A stretch of DNA of 64,000 nucleotides from Bifidobacterium merycicum DSM 6492. Lineage in GTDB: Bacteria; Actinomycetota; Actinomycetes; Actinomycetales; Bifidobacteriaceae. A program made the translations under genes and the position numbers. The notes below the pieces were generated by a model. That model saw only the letters and a program-made list of their open reading frames with translations. It had not been told where the DNA came from and made no database searches. Shown here piece after piece: positions 52,652 to 60,553 of this stretch. The DNA lies in the NCBI RefSeq assembly GCF_900129045.1, contig NZ_FQTX01000002.1, positions 537,314-601,313 of the forward strand, read 5' to 3'. The first letter of the stretch is position 1, and every line of letters begins with the position of its first letter.

Positions 52652-53317
52652 ATGAGCATTGAAATCGCACCTAGCATCCTGTCCGCCGACTTCTGCAATC
52701 TCGAACGTGACCTGAAGGCCATCGCCAACGCCGATCTGGTCCACGTCGATGTGATGGACCACCATTTCGTCCCGAACCTGACCCTCGGCGAACCGATCGT
52801 CAAGCGCATCTGCGAGGTTACCGACCTGCCGGTGGATGTGCATCTGATGATCGAGGACCCGGATCGTTGGGCTCCCGAATACGCCAAGCTCGGCGCGGCC
52901 TCCGTGAGCTTCCACATGGGTGCCACCCATGCTCCGGTGCGTCTGGCCCGCCAGCTGCGTGACATGGGCTGCAAGGCCTGCTTCGCGGTTCGCCCCGCCG
53001 AACCCGTCGAGCCGATCTTCGACATCCTCGACGAATTCGACATGATCCTCATCATGACCGTCGAGCCCGGTTTCGGAGGTCAAAAGTTCCTGGACAACCA
53101 GATGGGCAAGGTGCGTCGCCTGCGTGACGAGATCACCCGTCGCGGTCTGAAGACCAAGATCCAGGTCGATGGCGGCGTGAGCCCGAAGACCGCACACATC
53201 GTGGCCGAGGCGGGCGCCGACGTGCTGGTCGCCGGTTCCGCGGTCTACGGTGCGGAAAACCCGGCCGAAGCCATTGATTCCATTCGCGATAAGGCCGCAG
53301 CGGCCTACAAGGACTGA
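52652..53317 (+). CDS. rpe: Ribulose-phosphate 3-epimerase
   Basis: The 221-residue TIM barrel interconverts ribulose-5-phosphate and xylulose-5-phosphate, the substrate of the bifid shunt phosphoketolase. Motifs: [24 protein letters not shown] with the metal/catalytic Asp, [10 protein letters not shown] and VDGGVSPKT. It begins 27 nt after lgt. hisE starts 8 nt after it. Confidence 0.96.
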   Translation: MSIEIAPSILSADFCNLERDLKAIANADLVHVDVMDHHFVPNLTLGEPIVKRICEVTDLPVDVHLMIEDPDRWAPEYAKLGAASVSFHMGATHAPVRLARQLRDMGCKACFAVRPAEPVEPIFDILDEFDMILIMTVEPGFGGQKFLDNQMGKVRRLRDEITRRGLKTKIQVDGGVSPKTAHIVAEAGADVLVAGSAVYGAENPAEAIDSIRDKAAAAYKD

Positions 53318-53325
53318 AGGAAACC

Positions 53326-53589
53326 ATGAAGACTTTTGAATCGTTGTTCGCAGAACTGTCCGAAAAGGCAAAGACCCGTCCGGAGGGGTCGTTGACCGTC
53401 GATGAACTCGACAAGGGCACCCACTTCATCGGCAAGAAGATCGTCGAGGAAGCCTCGGAGACGTGGATCGCCGCCGAATACGAGGGCGCCGATCGTACCG
53501 CCGAAGAGATGAGCCAGCTGCTCTACCACGTGCAGGTCATGATGATCAAGCACGGTCTGACGCTTGAAGACGTGTACAAGCATCTGTGA
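53326..53589 (+). CDS. hisE: Phosphoribosyl-ATP pyrophosphatase
   Basis: The 87-residue MazG-like enzyme hydrolyses PR-ATP to PR-AMP, the second step of histidine synthesis. The acidic magnesium site is in [20 protein letters not shown] and the C-terminal [14 protein letters not shown]. It is the stand-alone form, matching the separate hisI. GAAGGAAACC precedes the ATG. Confidence 0.95.
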   Translation: MKTFESLFAELSEKAKTRPEGSLTVDELDKGTHFIGKKIVEEASETWIAAEYEGADRTAEEMSQLLYHVQVMMIKHGLTLEDVYKHL

Positions 53590-53652
53590 TGCATGGCCGG
53601 GGAATCCCGGTAGGACCAACATTCAAGCCGAATACTAAAGAGGAAGAAAGTA

Positions 53653-54504
53653 ATGCTGCGAATCGCCGTTCCCAACAAGGGTATGCTGTCCGAGCCCGCT
53701 TGGAACATGCTGGCCGAAGCCGGCTATAGGTTGCGTTCCAATCCACGTCAGCTCGTCGTGGAGGATCCGGACAACGATGTCGAACTATTCTATCTGCGCC
53801 CGCTCGACATCGCCGTATACGTCGGCAGGGGAACCATCGATGTCGGTATCACAGGCGAGGATCTGCTGAAGAACTCGGGCACCGAAGCCGTGGAGCACCT
53901 GTCCCTCGGCTTCGGAGCCTCGACGTTCCGTTTCGCCGCGCCGAACGATTCCGACATCAAGGAGCTGAAGGACATCGACGGCAAGCGCGTCGGAACCTCC
54001 TTCGACAAGCTCGTCCATGATTATCTGGTCGAACAGGGCATCAACGCCGAAACTATCCATCTGGACGGTGCGGTCGAATCGTCCGTGCAGCTCGGCGTGG
54101 CCGATCTGATCGCCGACGTGGTGTCCACCGGCACCACGCTGCGCAACGCAGGTCTGCGCATCTTCGCCAATCCCATCATGCACTCCGAGGCCTGCCTGAT
54201 CCGCAGCCCGCGCCTGGACGAACATGACGAGCGCCTCACCATTCTGAGCCGCCGTCTGCAAGGCGTGCTCACCGCCCAGCGTTACGTGCTGATGGATTAC
54301 GACATTCCCGTCTCCAAGGTCGGTGAAGCCGTCGCTGTTACGCCTGGGTTCGAAAGTCCCACCATTTCGCCGCTGCACGATAAGCAGTGGAGTGCGGTGC
54401 GTGTCATGGTGCCGAAGGCCAAGGTGAACCATCTGATGGATAAACTGTACGAAGTCGGTGCACGTGGCATCATCGTCACCGCACTGCAGGCCTCCCGCAT
54501 CTGA
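53653..54504 (+). CDS. hisG: ATP phosphoribosyltransferase (long form)
   Basis: The 283-residue enzyme commits ATP and PRPP to histidine synthesis. It is the long HisG with a C-terminal regulatory domain (residues about 205-283) that binds histidine. [14 protein letters not shown] and [19 protein letters not shown] (PRPP loop) are typical. AAAGAGGAAG precedes the ATG. The hisE-hisG pair is separated from hisF-hisI by the trp genes, lgt and rpe. Confidence 0.96.
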   Translation: MLRIAVPNKGMLSEPAWNMLAEAGYRLRSNPRQLVVEDPDNDVELFYLRPLDIAVYVGRGTIDVGITGEDLLKNSGTEAVEHLSLGFGASTFRFAAPNDSDIKELKDIDGKRVGTSFDKLVHDYLVEQGINAETIHLDGAVESSVQLGVADLIADVVSTGTTLRNAGLRIFANPIMHSEACLIRSPRLDEHDERLTILSRRLQGVLTAQRYVLMDYDIPVSKVGEAVAVTPGFESPTISPLHDKQWSAVRVMVPKAKVNHLMDKLYEVGARGIIVTALQASRI

Positions 54505-54515
54505 ATTTGAGCAGT

Positions 54516-55139
54516 ATGAGCGAACACATTCATAAGTCGACCTATAGTCCGGATGCCCGTGACGTCATCTTCACCATTCCGAACGCCTTGAGTCTGTTGC
54601 GTATCATCACCATCCCCGTGGTGGCTTGGCTGATTTCACGGCACAGCATGATACCGGCCCTGATTGTGTTCGCTTTTTCCGCCATCACCGATTTCCTCGA
54701 CGGAACACTGGCGAGGAAACTCAATCAGGTGAGCAAGCTCGGGCAGATTCTCGATCCTTGCGCCGATCGTCTGCTTATTCTCTGCACGATTCTCGCGCTC
54801 GGCGTGGCGGGCATCATCCCATGGTGGATGGTCATCGTCGTCGCCGCGCGTGATGTCGTGATGGGTATCGAGATTCTGTGGCTCGCGCAATATGGCTACG
54901 GTCCGTTACCCGTACATTTCGTCGGCAAGGCGGCCACCGCGTTGCTGATGTTCTCCGTCGTGGCTCTTGTCGTGGCCGATATCGGGACGGGCATGCCGGC
55001 ACATGTGCTGCATCTTTTCGCCCTCGCGGTCGGCATTTGGGGCACCGTTCTCTACTGCCTCGCAGGCTTCATCTACCTATGCCAGGGCAGTGGCGTCATC
55101 CGTAAGGAGCTTCGCTCCTGGAGGGAATCCCGGCGATGA
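54516..55139 (+). CDS. pgsA: CDP-alcohol phosphatidyltransferase (PgsA-like)
   Basis: The 207-residue membrane enzyme has the full signature D-x2-D-G-x2-A-R-x8-G-x3-D-x3-D in DFLDGTLARKLNQVSKLG followed by QILDPCADR, and about five membrane segments. The likely product is phosphatidylglycerol phosphate or a related anionic phospholipid, made from the CDP-diacylglycerol of CdsA. The ATG at 54516 is chosen over a TTG at 54507. The stop overlaps the next gene by ATGA. It corresponds in position to mycobacterial pgsA2 (Rv1822). Confidence 0.9.
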   Translation: MSEHIHKSTYSPDARDVIFTIPNALSLLRIITIPVVAWLISRHSMIPALIVFAFSAITDFLDGTLARKLNQVSKLGQILDPCADRLLILCTILALGVAGIIPWWMVIVVAARDVVMGIEILWLAQYGYGPLPVHFVGKAATALLMFSVVALVVADIGTGMPAHVLHLFALAVGIWGTVLYCLAGFIYLCQGSGVIRKELRSWRESRR

Positions 55140-56113
55140 GCGGCGTCGAGCCGATGCCAGCTTCCTATCCCTCGGAGGAATCGCATGACGTCAAACGTCG
55201 ACGTGCGGTATTCTCCCATTCCTTCGCGGGGCTTATCTCACAGCATGCCGCCCCGGAGGACATCTACACCCAGGAACGGGAACGACGCCATCGAGTTCGC
55301 ATGGACGACTCGTTGCGGCTTATCGACGATCTGATCAACCGTCCCGTCGACCCGATGTTTCAGGATTCCCAACTCGGCAAGCATAACGTCTCGCCGTTCG
55401 CCGTCTGGTCCGCGCGCATCGTCTGTTTCGTGGTGTGCATCGCGGTCGGATTCCTCGGCTGCATTTTCGTGCAACAGCTTCATTCCGATCCCCGTAAGGC
55501 CGTCCGTACCAGTCTGGCGAAGGAGCTGAGGGAATCGCAGAACAATCTCAACGGCCTTTCCGACGATGTCTCCGCGCTGCGCAAGCAAGTCGACGAGCAG
55601 GCGAAGAAAGTCAGCGAATCCGGAGCCGGCAGCACATTGCTGAAGGATGAGATGGCCAGCGGTCAGTTGGCGGTCAAGGGGGAGGGCATCATACTCACCG
55701 TGGCCGATCCCATCGCCGCCACGAACGAGAACAACGGCGCCGCACCGAGGGAAAACGCCGGCAGCCGTCTACGCGTGGTCACCGATTCCGATCTGCAGCA
55801 GCTGGTATCGGCGCTGTGGCGTTCCGGTGCCGAAGCCATCAGCATCAACGATGAACGGCTGGGGGCACAGACATCCATTCGTACGGCGGGCGGCACGATT
55901 CTGATCGGACTGAATGCGGTGGAAAGCCCGTATCGCATCAAGGCAATCGGCAACAGGCATGAATTGGCGCAAAGCGTAAGCCAGGAGAATCTCGGCTCAT
56001 GGTACACCATGTATGCAAAAGCCGGAATAAGCTTGCAGGTACAACAGTCCAAAGAGATTACACTGAAAGCGGCAGTGGTTTCTGACGTCAACTACGCGAG
56101 GAAGGCCGAATAG
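55136..56113 (+). CDS. DUF881 family membrane protein (first copy)
   Basis: The 325-residue product has a cytoplasmic N-terminus of about 95 residues, one membrane helix (about 98-118), a coiled coil (about 125-165) and an external DUF881 domain with GEGIILTVADP, LQQLVSALWRSGAEAISINDERLGA-type and SPYRIKAIG motifs. Function is unknown; relatives sit with sbp in many Gram-positive division or envelope clusters. It is coupled to pgsA by ATGA and abuts the next gene (0 nt gap). The counterpart in M. tuberculosis is Rv1823. Confidence 0.85.
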   Translation: MSGVEPMPASYPSEESHDVKRRRAVFSHSFAGLISQHAAPEDIYTQERERRHRVRMDDSLRLIDDLINRPVDPMFQDSQLGKHNVSPFAVWSARIVCFVVCIAVGFLGCIFVQQLHSDPRKAVRTSLAKELRESQNNLNGLSDDVSALRKQVDEQAKKVSESGAGSTLLKDEMASGQLAVKGEGIILTVADPIAATNENNGAAPRENAGSRLRVVTDSDLQQLVSALWRSGAEAISINDERLGAQTSIRTAGGTILIGLNAVESPYRIKAIGNRHELAQSVSQENLGSWYTMYAKAGISLQVQQSKEITLKAAVVSDVNYARKAE

Positions 56114-56446
56114 ATGGCAGCTGTATTGGGATTGATCATCGGCGTGGTGGTCGGGGTGTTCGTTCGCCCTGATATTCCCGTGGCCATACAACCGTATCTG
56201 CCGATCATGGTCGTTGCCGCGCTGGATGCGTTGTTGGGAGCCGCGCGTGCGTATTTCGAGCGTAGGTTCTCCGATCGCGTGTTCATCATCTCCTTCTTCG
56301 CCAACGTGATCACGGCCACATTGCTCGTGATCCTGGGCAACCAGCTTGGTGTGGGTTCGCAGTTGCAGACGGCCGTCATCGTCGTGCTCGGCATCCGCAT
56401 CTTCTCCAACGTGTCCGCCATCCGACGCTTCATCTTCCGAGGTTAA
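56114..56446 (+). CDS. sbp: Small basic protein Sbp (DUF1290)
   Basis: The 110-residue product has three membrane segments and the family opening LGLIIGVVVGVFVRPDIP, then LDALLGAARAYFERRFSD and RIFSNVSAIRRFIF. Function is unknown, but the gene always lies between the two DUF881 genes in this conserved block, implying a shared membrane complex. It starts immediately after the preceding stop codon. Confidence 0.9.
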   Translation: MAAVLGLIIGVVVGVFVRPDIPVAIQPYLPIMVVAALDALLGAARAYFERRFSDRVFIISFFANVITATLLVILGNQLGVGSQLQTAVIVVLGIRIFSNVSAIRRFIFRG

Positions 56447-56448
56447 GC

Positions 56449-57300
56449 ATGGCAAGGCGAGGCAGGCGAAACGAGCGGCGCGGCACGCGTAACACGGTCA
56501 GCGATCTGAAAGCACGTAACGAAACCGAACGCCGCAATGACGACACGGCGACGGGTTCCTTCCCGCAGGTCCGTAAACGCGGCAAGGGAAAGAAACGCCT
56601 TGACGGTACGGCGGGGTTCCGTGTACGAGCCTCGTCCACCATTCTCATCACCCTGATGTGCGCACTGCTCGGATTCGGGTATATGACGCAGATCAACAGC
56701 GGACCGTCCGCCTATGAGACGATGAGCGAGGACGAGCTGGTGCGTCTGATCAACGAGACCAGCACGCAGGCGCAGAATCTTGAACAGCGCAAGAACCAGC
56801 TTTCGCAGCAGCTGTCGAGTCTGAAGGCCGCAGCCGACCAGCGTGAGCAGGCGCAGCGCATCGCCAACCAGAACAAGGAGACCAGCGGCATCATCTCCGG
56901 TAGTCTTCCCGCCCAAGGCAAGGGTGTGATCGTCACCATCGGCAAGGGGGCCGACAAGGACATCGATGCCTCGACGATGTTCACCCTGATCGAGGAGTTG
57001 CGAAACGCCGGGGCGGAAGTCATTTCCATCAATGACGTACGCGTCGTCACCTCGACCTCCATCTGGGCGGACGAGGACGGTGGCCTGGAATGCGACGGCA
57101 TCCCGCTGGGCACGCCGTACACGGTACGCGCCATCGGCAATCCGGCCGATCTGCAGAACGCCGTGAACATCGCGGGCGGCGTCGGATCCCGACTGAAGGT
57201 GATGTACGGCGCACGGGTCACCGTAAAACAGTCGGATAATGTGGAAATCAACGCAACCCGAGAGCCTTCAACAAATAAATACGCAAAGACGGTAGAATAG
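56449..57300 (+). CDS. DUF881 family membrane protein (second copy)
   Basis: The 283-residue product has a basic cytoplasmic N-terminus (about 60 residues), a membrane helix (about 62-80), a coiled coil with Gln-rich heptads (about 95-135) and the DUF881 domain with GVIVTIGKGAD, IEELRNAGAEVISINDVRV and TPYTVRAIGNP. It parallels the first copy, with a 2-nt gap from sbp, and corresponds to Rv1825. The pair may form a heteromer in the envelope. Confidence 0.86.
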   Translation: MARRGRRNERRGTRNTVSDLKARNETERRNDDTATGSFPQVRKRGKGKKRLDGTAGFRVRASSTILITLMCALLGFGYMTQINSGPSAYETMSEDELVRLINETSTQAQNLEQRKNQLSQQLSSLKAAADQREQAQRIANQNKETSGIISGSLPAQGKGVIVTIGKGADKDIDASTMFTLIEELRNAGAEVISINDVRVVTSTSIWADEDGGLECDGIPLGTPYTVRAIGNPADLQNAVNIAGGVGSRLKVMYGARVTVKQSDNVEINATREPSTNKYAKTVE

Positions 57301-57305
57301 CGATT

Positions 57306-57749
57306 ATGACTGAACCTATCCCAAGCGCAGGCGAAACCACCATCATCGGCATGCCTGCCATCACCATTCCTGTAACCGCAACCGCAACCAGCGATCGACC
57401 GCTTACCGCGGAGGATCTCGACACCATCGCGCGTCTGTCCAACGACACCGCGTTGCTGATCTCCACAAGGGGAGCGGTGTCCGGTTCCCGCTACCTGCTT
57501 GACGAGGATGAAGTGACCGTCGGCCGTGACCCGCGCTCCGATATTCTTCTGGATGATTCCACCGTTTCCCGCGCACACGCCGTATTCCGTCGTGTCAACG
57601 GCGCGTTCGTCGTCGTTGACGCCGGGTCGTTGAACGGTACCTATGTGAACCGTCAGCGCATCGAACACGCGCAGCTGAAGAACGGCGACGAGATCATGAT
57701 CGGAAAATTCCGACTCGTCTTCTTCACCAAATCCGCCGTCGTGGCGTGA
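57306..57749 (+). CDS. FHA-domain protein (GarA/OdhI-like)
   Basis: The 147-residue product has a C-terminal FHA domain (about 55-147): VTVGRDPRSDILLDD, VSRAHAVFRR and GSLNGTYVN are the phosphothreonine-binding loops. The N-terminal tail contains GETTIIG, similar to the ETTS phospho-motif of GarA/OdhI, where Ser/Thr kinases phosphorylate a Thr and release the protein from 2-oxoglutarate-handling enzymes. Position after the second DUF881 gene equals Rv1827 (garA) without the gcvH gene in between. The metabolic targets here are not known. Confidence 0.88.
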   Translation: MTEPIPSAGETTIIGMPAITIPVTATATSDRPLTAEDLDTIARLSNDTALLISTRGAVSGSRYLLDEDEVTVGRDPRSDILLDDSTVSRAHAVFRRVNGAFVVVDAGSLNGTYVNRQRIEHAQLKNGDEIMIGKFRLVFFTKSAVVA

Positions 57750-57773
57750 CCCGACCTCCGGCCGACGGGACTA

Positions 57774-57811
57774 GACTTGTCCTTCAACCGTATTCGGCTG
57801 AAGGACAAGTC
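57774..57811. terminator. Inverted repeat between the FHA and MerR genes
   Basis: GACTTGTCCTTCA (57774-57786) is perfectly complementary to TGAAGGACAAGTC (57799-57811) across a 12-nt loop. No U-tract follows. It may be a terminator or the operator of the MerR regulator that starts 29 nt downstream. Confidence 0.6.
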
Positions 57812-57840
57812 CGGCATCATCGGCATGGGAGGCGACGATC

Positions 57841-58476
57841 ATGGATCAATCCGGCAGACTGCACCTGCATGTACGTCTTGAAGATCGAGATGATCTGAAC
57901 GAGTACGCCGTTCAGGGCGAATTGTTCAGTCTCACCGACAACGAGGATGCCACGCGAGGCTACCGGGGGACCGTCGCGTCCAAAGTCGCCGGTATCACAT
58001 ACCGGCAGCTCGATTACTGGGCGCGCAAGCAAATCGTTGATCCGTCGATTACGCCGTCGCATGGGTCGGGGTCCCGTAGACTGTACTCCTTCAAGGACGT
58101 GGTGATTCTTGCCACGTCCAAGAAGCTGCTCGACGCTGGTGTGAATCTGCAGAACGTGACCACGGCGATCGGTTTCCTTGTGGCTCACACGTCATCTCAG
58201 TTGGAACACATCACCATCATGTGTGATGGGGAACAGGTGTACGAGTGCACCACCAACGAGCAGATGATGGAGCTTCTCAACAGTGGCCGCGCCGTGTTCG
58301 CCGTTTCCGTCGGTTCGCTATGGCATCAGATCCGGGAAGCGCTGGATCATGAAAGCTATGTGGATTTGAAGGATCACCAAGTGAAGAATGCGGTGGCGCA
58401 GCCCATCGATGATTTGACCGCAGCGCGTATGCGCAAGAACCTAGAGGCGCGGCAACAGCAGCGCCAATCAGCGTGA
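57841..58476 (+). CDS. MerR-family transcriptional regulator (Rv1828-like)
   Basis: The 211-residue product has a MerR winged helix (about residues 35-105) with GITYRQLDYWARKQIV and SGSRRLYSFKDVVILAT, and a C-terminal domain of about 90 residues typical of the Rv1828 group rather than metal-sensing MerR proteins; no metal-binding Cys cluster is present. The role in mycobacterial relatives is not well defined. It lies at the end of the pgsA-MerR block, behind an inverted repeat that could be its operator. A membrane protein gene starts 1 nt after it. Confidence 0.88.
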   Translation: MDQSGRLHLHVRLEDRDDLNEYAVQGELFSLTDNEDATRGYRGTVASKVAGITYRQLDYWARKQIVDPSITPSHGSGSRRLYSFKDVVILATSKKLLDAGVNLQNVTTAIGFLVAHTSSQLEHITIMCDGEQVYECTTNEQMMELLNSGRAVFAVSVGSLWHQIREALDHESYVDLKDHQVKNAVAQPIDDLTAARMRKNLEARQQQRQSA

Positions 58477-58477
58477 T

Positions 58478-58843
58478 ATGGATATTCTGCCAATCGTATT
58501 GTGGGGGATAGGCGTGCTTACCTCTTTCGGGGAATGCGCCTACGCCCTGGTTTCCAGCAAATACCGGTCCCATTCGACCGAACCGGAGGTTTCGCCGCCG
58601 TCGATGACGGCGATCACGGGACATCTGGTGGCGGTGATTTGCTTCGTCATGGCACTGGTGATCGCCTCATATGGCATCGATTTGTATGACGCGCGGATGC
58701 ATGATTTCTACGGCATCGCCATACCGGTCGGCGGTGTTATCGCCGTCGTGCTGCTCGCGTTGCAGATCGTGCTGTTGTATCTGCAGTCCCGTAGGGCCAT
58801 GTTGACCGAGATGAACAGGCGACTGAACCGTTACATGAAGTAG
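58478..58843 (+). CDS. Small membrane protein of unknown function
   Basis: The 121-residue product has three membrane segments (about 4-22, 47-66, 76-100) and a charged C-terminus (SRRAMLTEMNRRLNRYMK). No family is recognised. It is coupled to the MerR gene with a 1-nt gap and ends at a strong hairpin, so it is the last gene of the host block on the plus strand. Confidence 0.7.
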   Translation: MDILPIVLWGIGVLTSFGECAYALVSSKYRSHSTEPEVSPPSMTAITGHLVAVICFVMALVIASYGIDLYDARMHDFYGIAIPVGGVIAVVLLALQIVLLYLQSRRAMLTEMNRRLNRYMK

Positions 58844-58890
58844 CCGCGGCAATCGCTCGGCCATACGCCGGCACATCACCAACACATCAT

Positions 58891-58928
58891 GATGGGTGGC
58901 ATGCGACTTGAAACGCATGCCACCCATC
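58891..58928. terminator. Bidirectional terminator between the membrane protein gene and the thiamine-binding gene
   Basis: Perfect 15-nt arms: GATGGGTGGCATGCG (58891-58905) and its complement at 58914-58928, loop of 8 nt, between convergent genes. Confidence 0.85.
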
Positions 58929-58995
58929 AATCGTATTTCCGGAGCATCCTCCGGAGAACGCATGGAAGCGAAAACGCGGGGGAGCGGTCCCCTAG

Positions 58996-59322
58996 TCAGT
59001 GCTGCCCGCGCAGTTCCGGGTCTTCGGGATGATATTTGCCTACCTTGTGTTCGGTGGTCATCACCTCACCGTCCGGGCGGTAATTGATCTTGACGTACGA
59101 CATCACATGGGTCGCACCGGCTTTTGCGCCGACCAGCTGACAGTTCCTGACGATATCCATGCAGGTATCGAAATCACCTTCGATGGCTGTTTCGAACGGG
59201 CCGACGAAATAATCGACGCCGGTCGATTTGATATACGCGATCACCTCGTCGACTATGGCGCATGTTTCCTCATCGGTACGTGCGTTCATGGGAAGGAATT
59301 GGATGGCGACGGAGCAGTTCAT
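58996..59322 (-). CDS. Thiamine-binding protein of the MTH1187/YkoF (DUF77) family
   Basis: The 108-residue product has the ferredoxin-like MTH1187 fold: MNCSVAIQFLPMN, a central STGVDYFVGPFETAIEG and the GATHVMSYVKINYR strand. Family members bind thiamine or its HMP moiety in the cytoplasm. AAAGGAACGCTT places a ribosome binding site before the ATG at 59322. The frame is open far upstream through a dif-like site into the rep gene of the integrated element, so the ORF looks like one 487-residue protein, but the internal start and site show that this is a separate host gene. Its original promoter region is cut by the element 100 nt upstream. Confidence 0.85.
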   Translation of the reverse strand: MNCSVAIQFLPMNARTDEETCAIVDEVIAYIKSTGVDYFVGPFETAIEGDFDTCMDIVRNCQLVGAKAGATHVMSYVKINYRPDGEVMTTEHKVGKYHPEDPELRGQH

Positions 59323-60459
59323 AAGCGTTCCTTTGCATGATGAATATGGTTTTGATTTCAGCCACAGCATACTCCATATGCCGGTCGTCGTAACCGGTGG
59401 AAGAGTGGTCCGAATTACCTTTTCTGACATAATAGAAAATATCGGACTTTTTTTCGAGCCGGTATAGCCGATTTGCCGCAGGAATTCGAGCATATCCCAA
59501 TAATTCATGTGCAGCACCTTGCGGCCATCATCATGCTTTTTGACCTTGCCGACCTTGGTGCCCGAATCGGCAATCTCGTGCGACATGCGACTAATCACAT
59601 CCTCACCAGGGAAAGCGACGGACTTGCGCACCGTGCAGTAGGCGGCATACTTATCAATCCCGGAATCGCTCAGACTGACACGCTTAAAAATCTGATTCTT
59701 GGCCAAAGGCATACCGATGCTGTCGATCAGGGGAGCGGCATAGTCGGCATCCAGTCCGGCCTTAGCACGCTTCGCGTTAAGGCGTTCCACCGTCTTAAGC
59801 CACAGCGCAGCGAACCGAGCACCGAACTCGTTCACCCGCTTCACCGACAGATCATGCTCAAAAAGGAAAAAGGCGTGCAGATGTGGATGCCAGCCGTTGA
59901 CGTTGCTGTATGTGACCTCCTGAGCGCGGATGAAACCGAATTCTCCGAAGTCATCCATCAGCTTGACAAAAGCGCGCTGTTTGTTGAGGTTGCGCCAGAC
60001 CTCAAGGAGCTGCTTGCGAATCGATGCCAAATCGTCAGCCTTGGTATGGCGGAGCGTCAGGGTCCCGAAGACGACGCCGTATCCATTTTCCTTGCAGGCG
60101 TGCAATGCCTGGCTAATCTCGTTCTGGCGCTGGCTCATGATCTTGTAGTTGCAGACCGGGCAGCAGTTGACGTTTCCACAGGCGGCGAGACCTCCGAAGC
60201 GAGAGCCGTGCTCAGGGTCATAATACAAGCCTACGCCTGTGCCTTTTTTCGTGGGTTTGCCGCAGAAAGCGCAGCGAGTGCCACGAAGGATACGCCGATT
60301 GGTCTCGCGAGCCGACCAGCGATGCGAGCGGAACTTGTGCAGTTGAGTCCGCTTCGTCGCGGCATTCTGCCGATTAGGACGCGGGGGAGCGGCGGCACTT
60401 CCCGTTAAGCTATCAAGGGCGGCTTCGCCGCCATGTGCTAAACTCTTCTTCGAGACCAT
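58996..60459 (-). CDS. rep: Rolling-circle replication initiator (HUH Rep), reading through the integration site
   Basis: The element-encoded part is residues 1-336 (60459 to about 59450). It carries Cys pairs resembling zinc knuckles (C63/C66 and C94, C99, C100, C103), the HUH motif HPHLH at 191-195 and Tyr271/Tyr274 in KYAAYCTVRKS, the place of the catalytic Tyr in Rep_1 (pC194/pUB110-type) nickases. The Rep would nick the plus strand at the double-strand origin. No stop codon is met before the site at 59422-59449; the frame continues for 150 codons through the upstream region and all of the thiamine-binding gene. GTGAGG precedes the ATG at 60459. In the circular form the C-terminus would be different. 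Confidence 0.8.
   Translation of the reverse strand: MVSKKSLAHGGEAALDSLTGSAAAPPRPNRQNAATKRTQLHKFRSHRWSARETNRRILRGTRCAFCGKPTKKGTGVGLYYDPEHGSRFGGLAACGNVNCCPVCNYKIMSQRQNEISQALHACKENGYGVVFGTLTLRHTKADDLASIRKQLLEVWRNLNKQRAFVKLMDDFGEFGFIRAQEVTYSNVNGWHPHLHAFFLFEHDLSVKRVNEFGARFAALWLKTVERLNAKRAKAGLDADYAAPLIDSIGMPLAKNQIFKRVSLSDSGIDKYAAYCTVRKSVAFPGEDVISRMSHEIADSGTKVGKVKKHDDGRKVLHMNYWDMLEFLRQIGYTGSKKSPIFSIMSEKVIRTTLPPVTTTGIWSMLWLKSKPYSSCKGTLMNCSVAIQFLPMNARTDEETCAIVDEVIAYIKSTGVDYFVGPFETAIEGDFDTCMDIVRNCQLVGAKAGATHVMSYVKINYRPDGEVMTTEHKVGKYHPEDPELRGQH
59422..59449 (-). other. dif-like XerC/XerD site, attachment site of the element
   Basis: On the minus strand an 11-nt left arm AAGTCCGATAT, a 6-nt centre and an 11-nt right arm TTATGTCAGAA are present. 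CCGATA in the first arm and TTATGTCA in the second match the actinobacterial dif consensus (as I remember it) at the same spacing. The site lies exactly at the boundary between host-like and element-like sequence. Confidence 0.7.
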
Positions 60460-60485
60460 TTGAACCTCACAAATCATTGGTTTCC

Positions 60486-60515
60486 GCCCTTGGACTGTTG
60501 GCGCAGTCCAAGGGC
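60486..60515. repeat. Hairpin upstream of rep
   Basis: GCCCTTGGACT (60486-60496) is perfectly complementary to AGTCCAAGGGC (60505-60515), loop of 8 nt. It sits 27 nt upstream of the rep start. It may be a replication origin, a packaging signal or a terminator of the preceding membrane protein gene. Confidence 0.6.
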
Positions 60516-60553
60516 ATTTCTCTTACTGTCAGTCATTATAGCGGCTATGGCGA

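Noticed and set aside
59323..59421. TPP riboswitch before the thiamine-binding gene
   Set aside because: Only about 100 nt of host sequence remain upstream, and I see no thi-box core motif in it.
58996..60459. A true functional Rep-thiamine-binding fusion enzyme
   Set aside because: The linking residues are the translation of the dif-like site and the host upstream region; an internal ribosome binding site and ATG mark the second gene.
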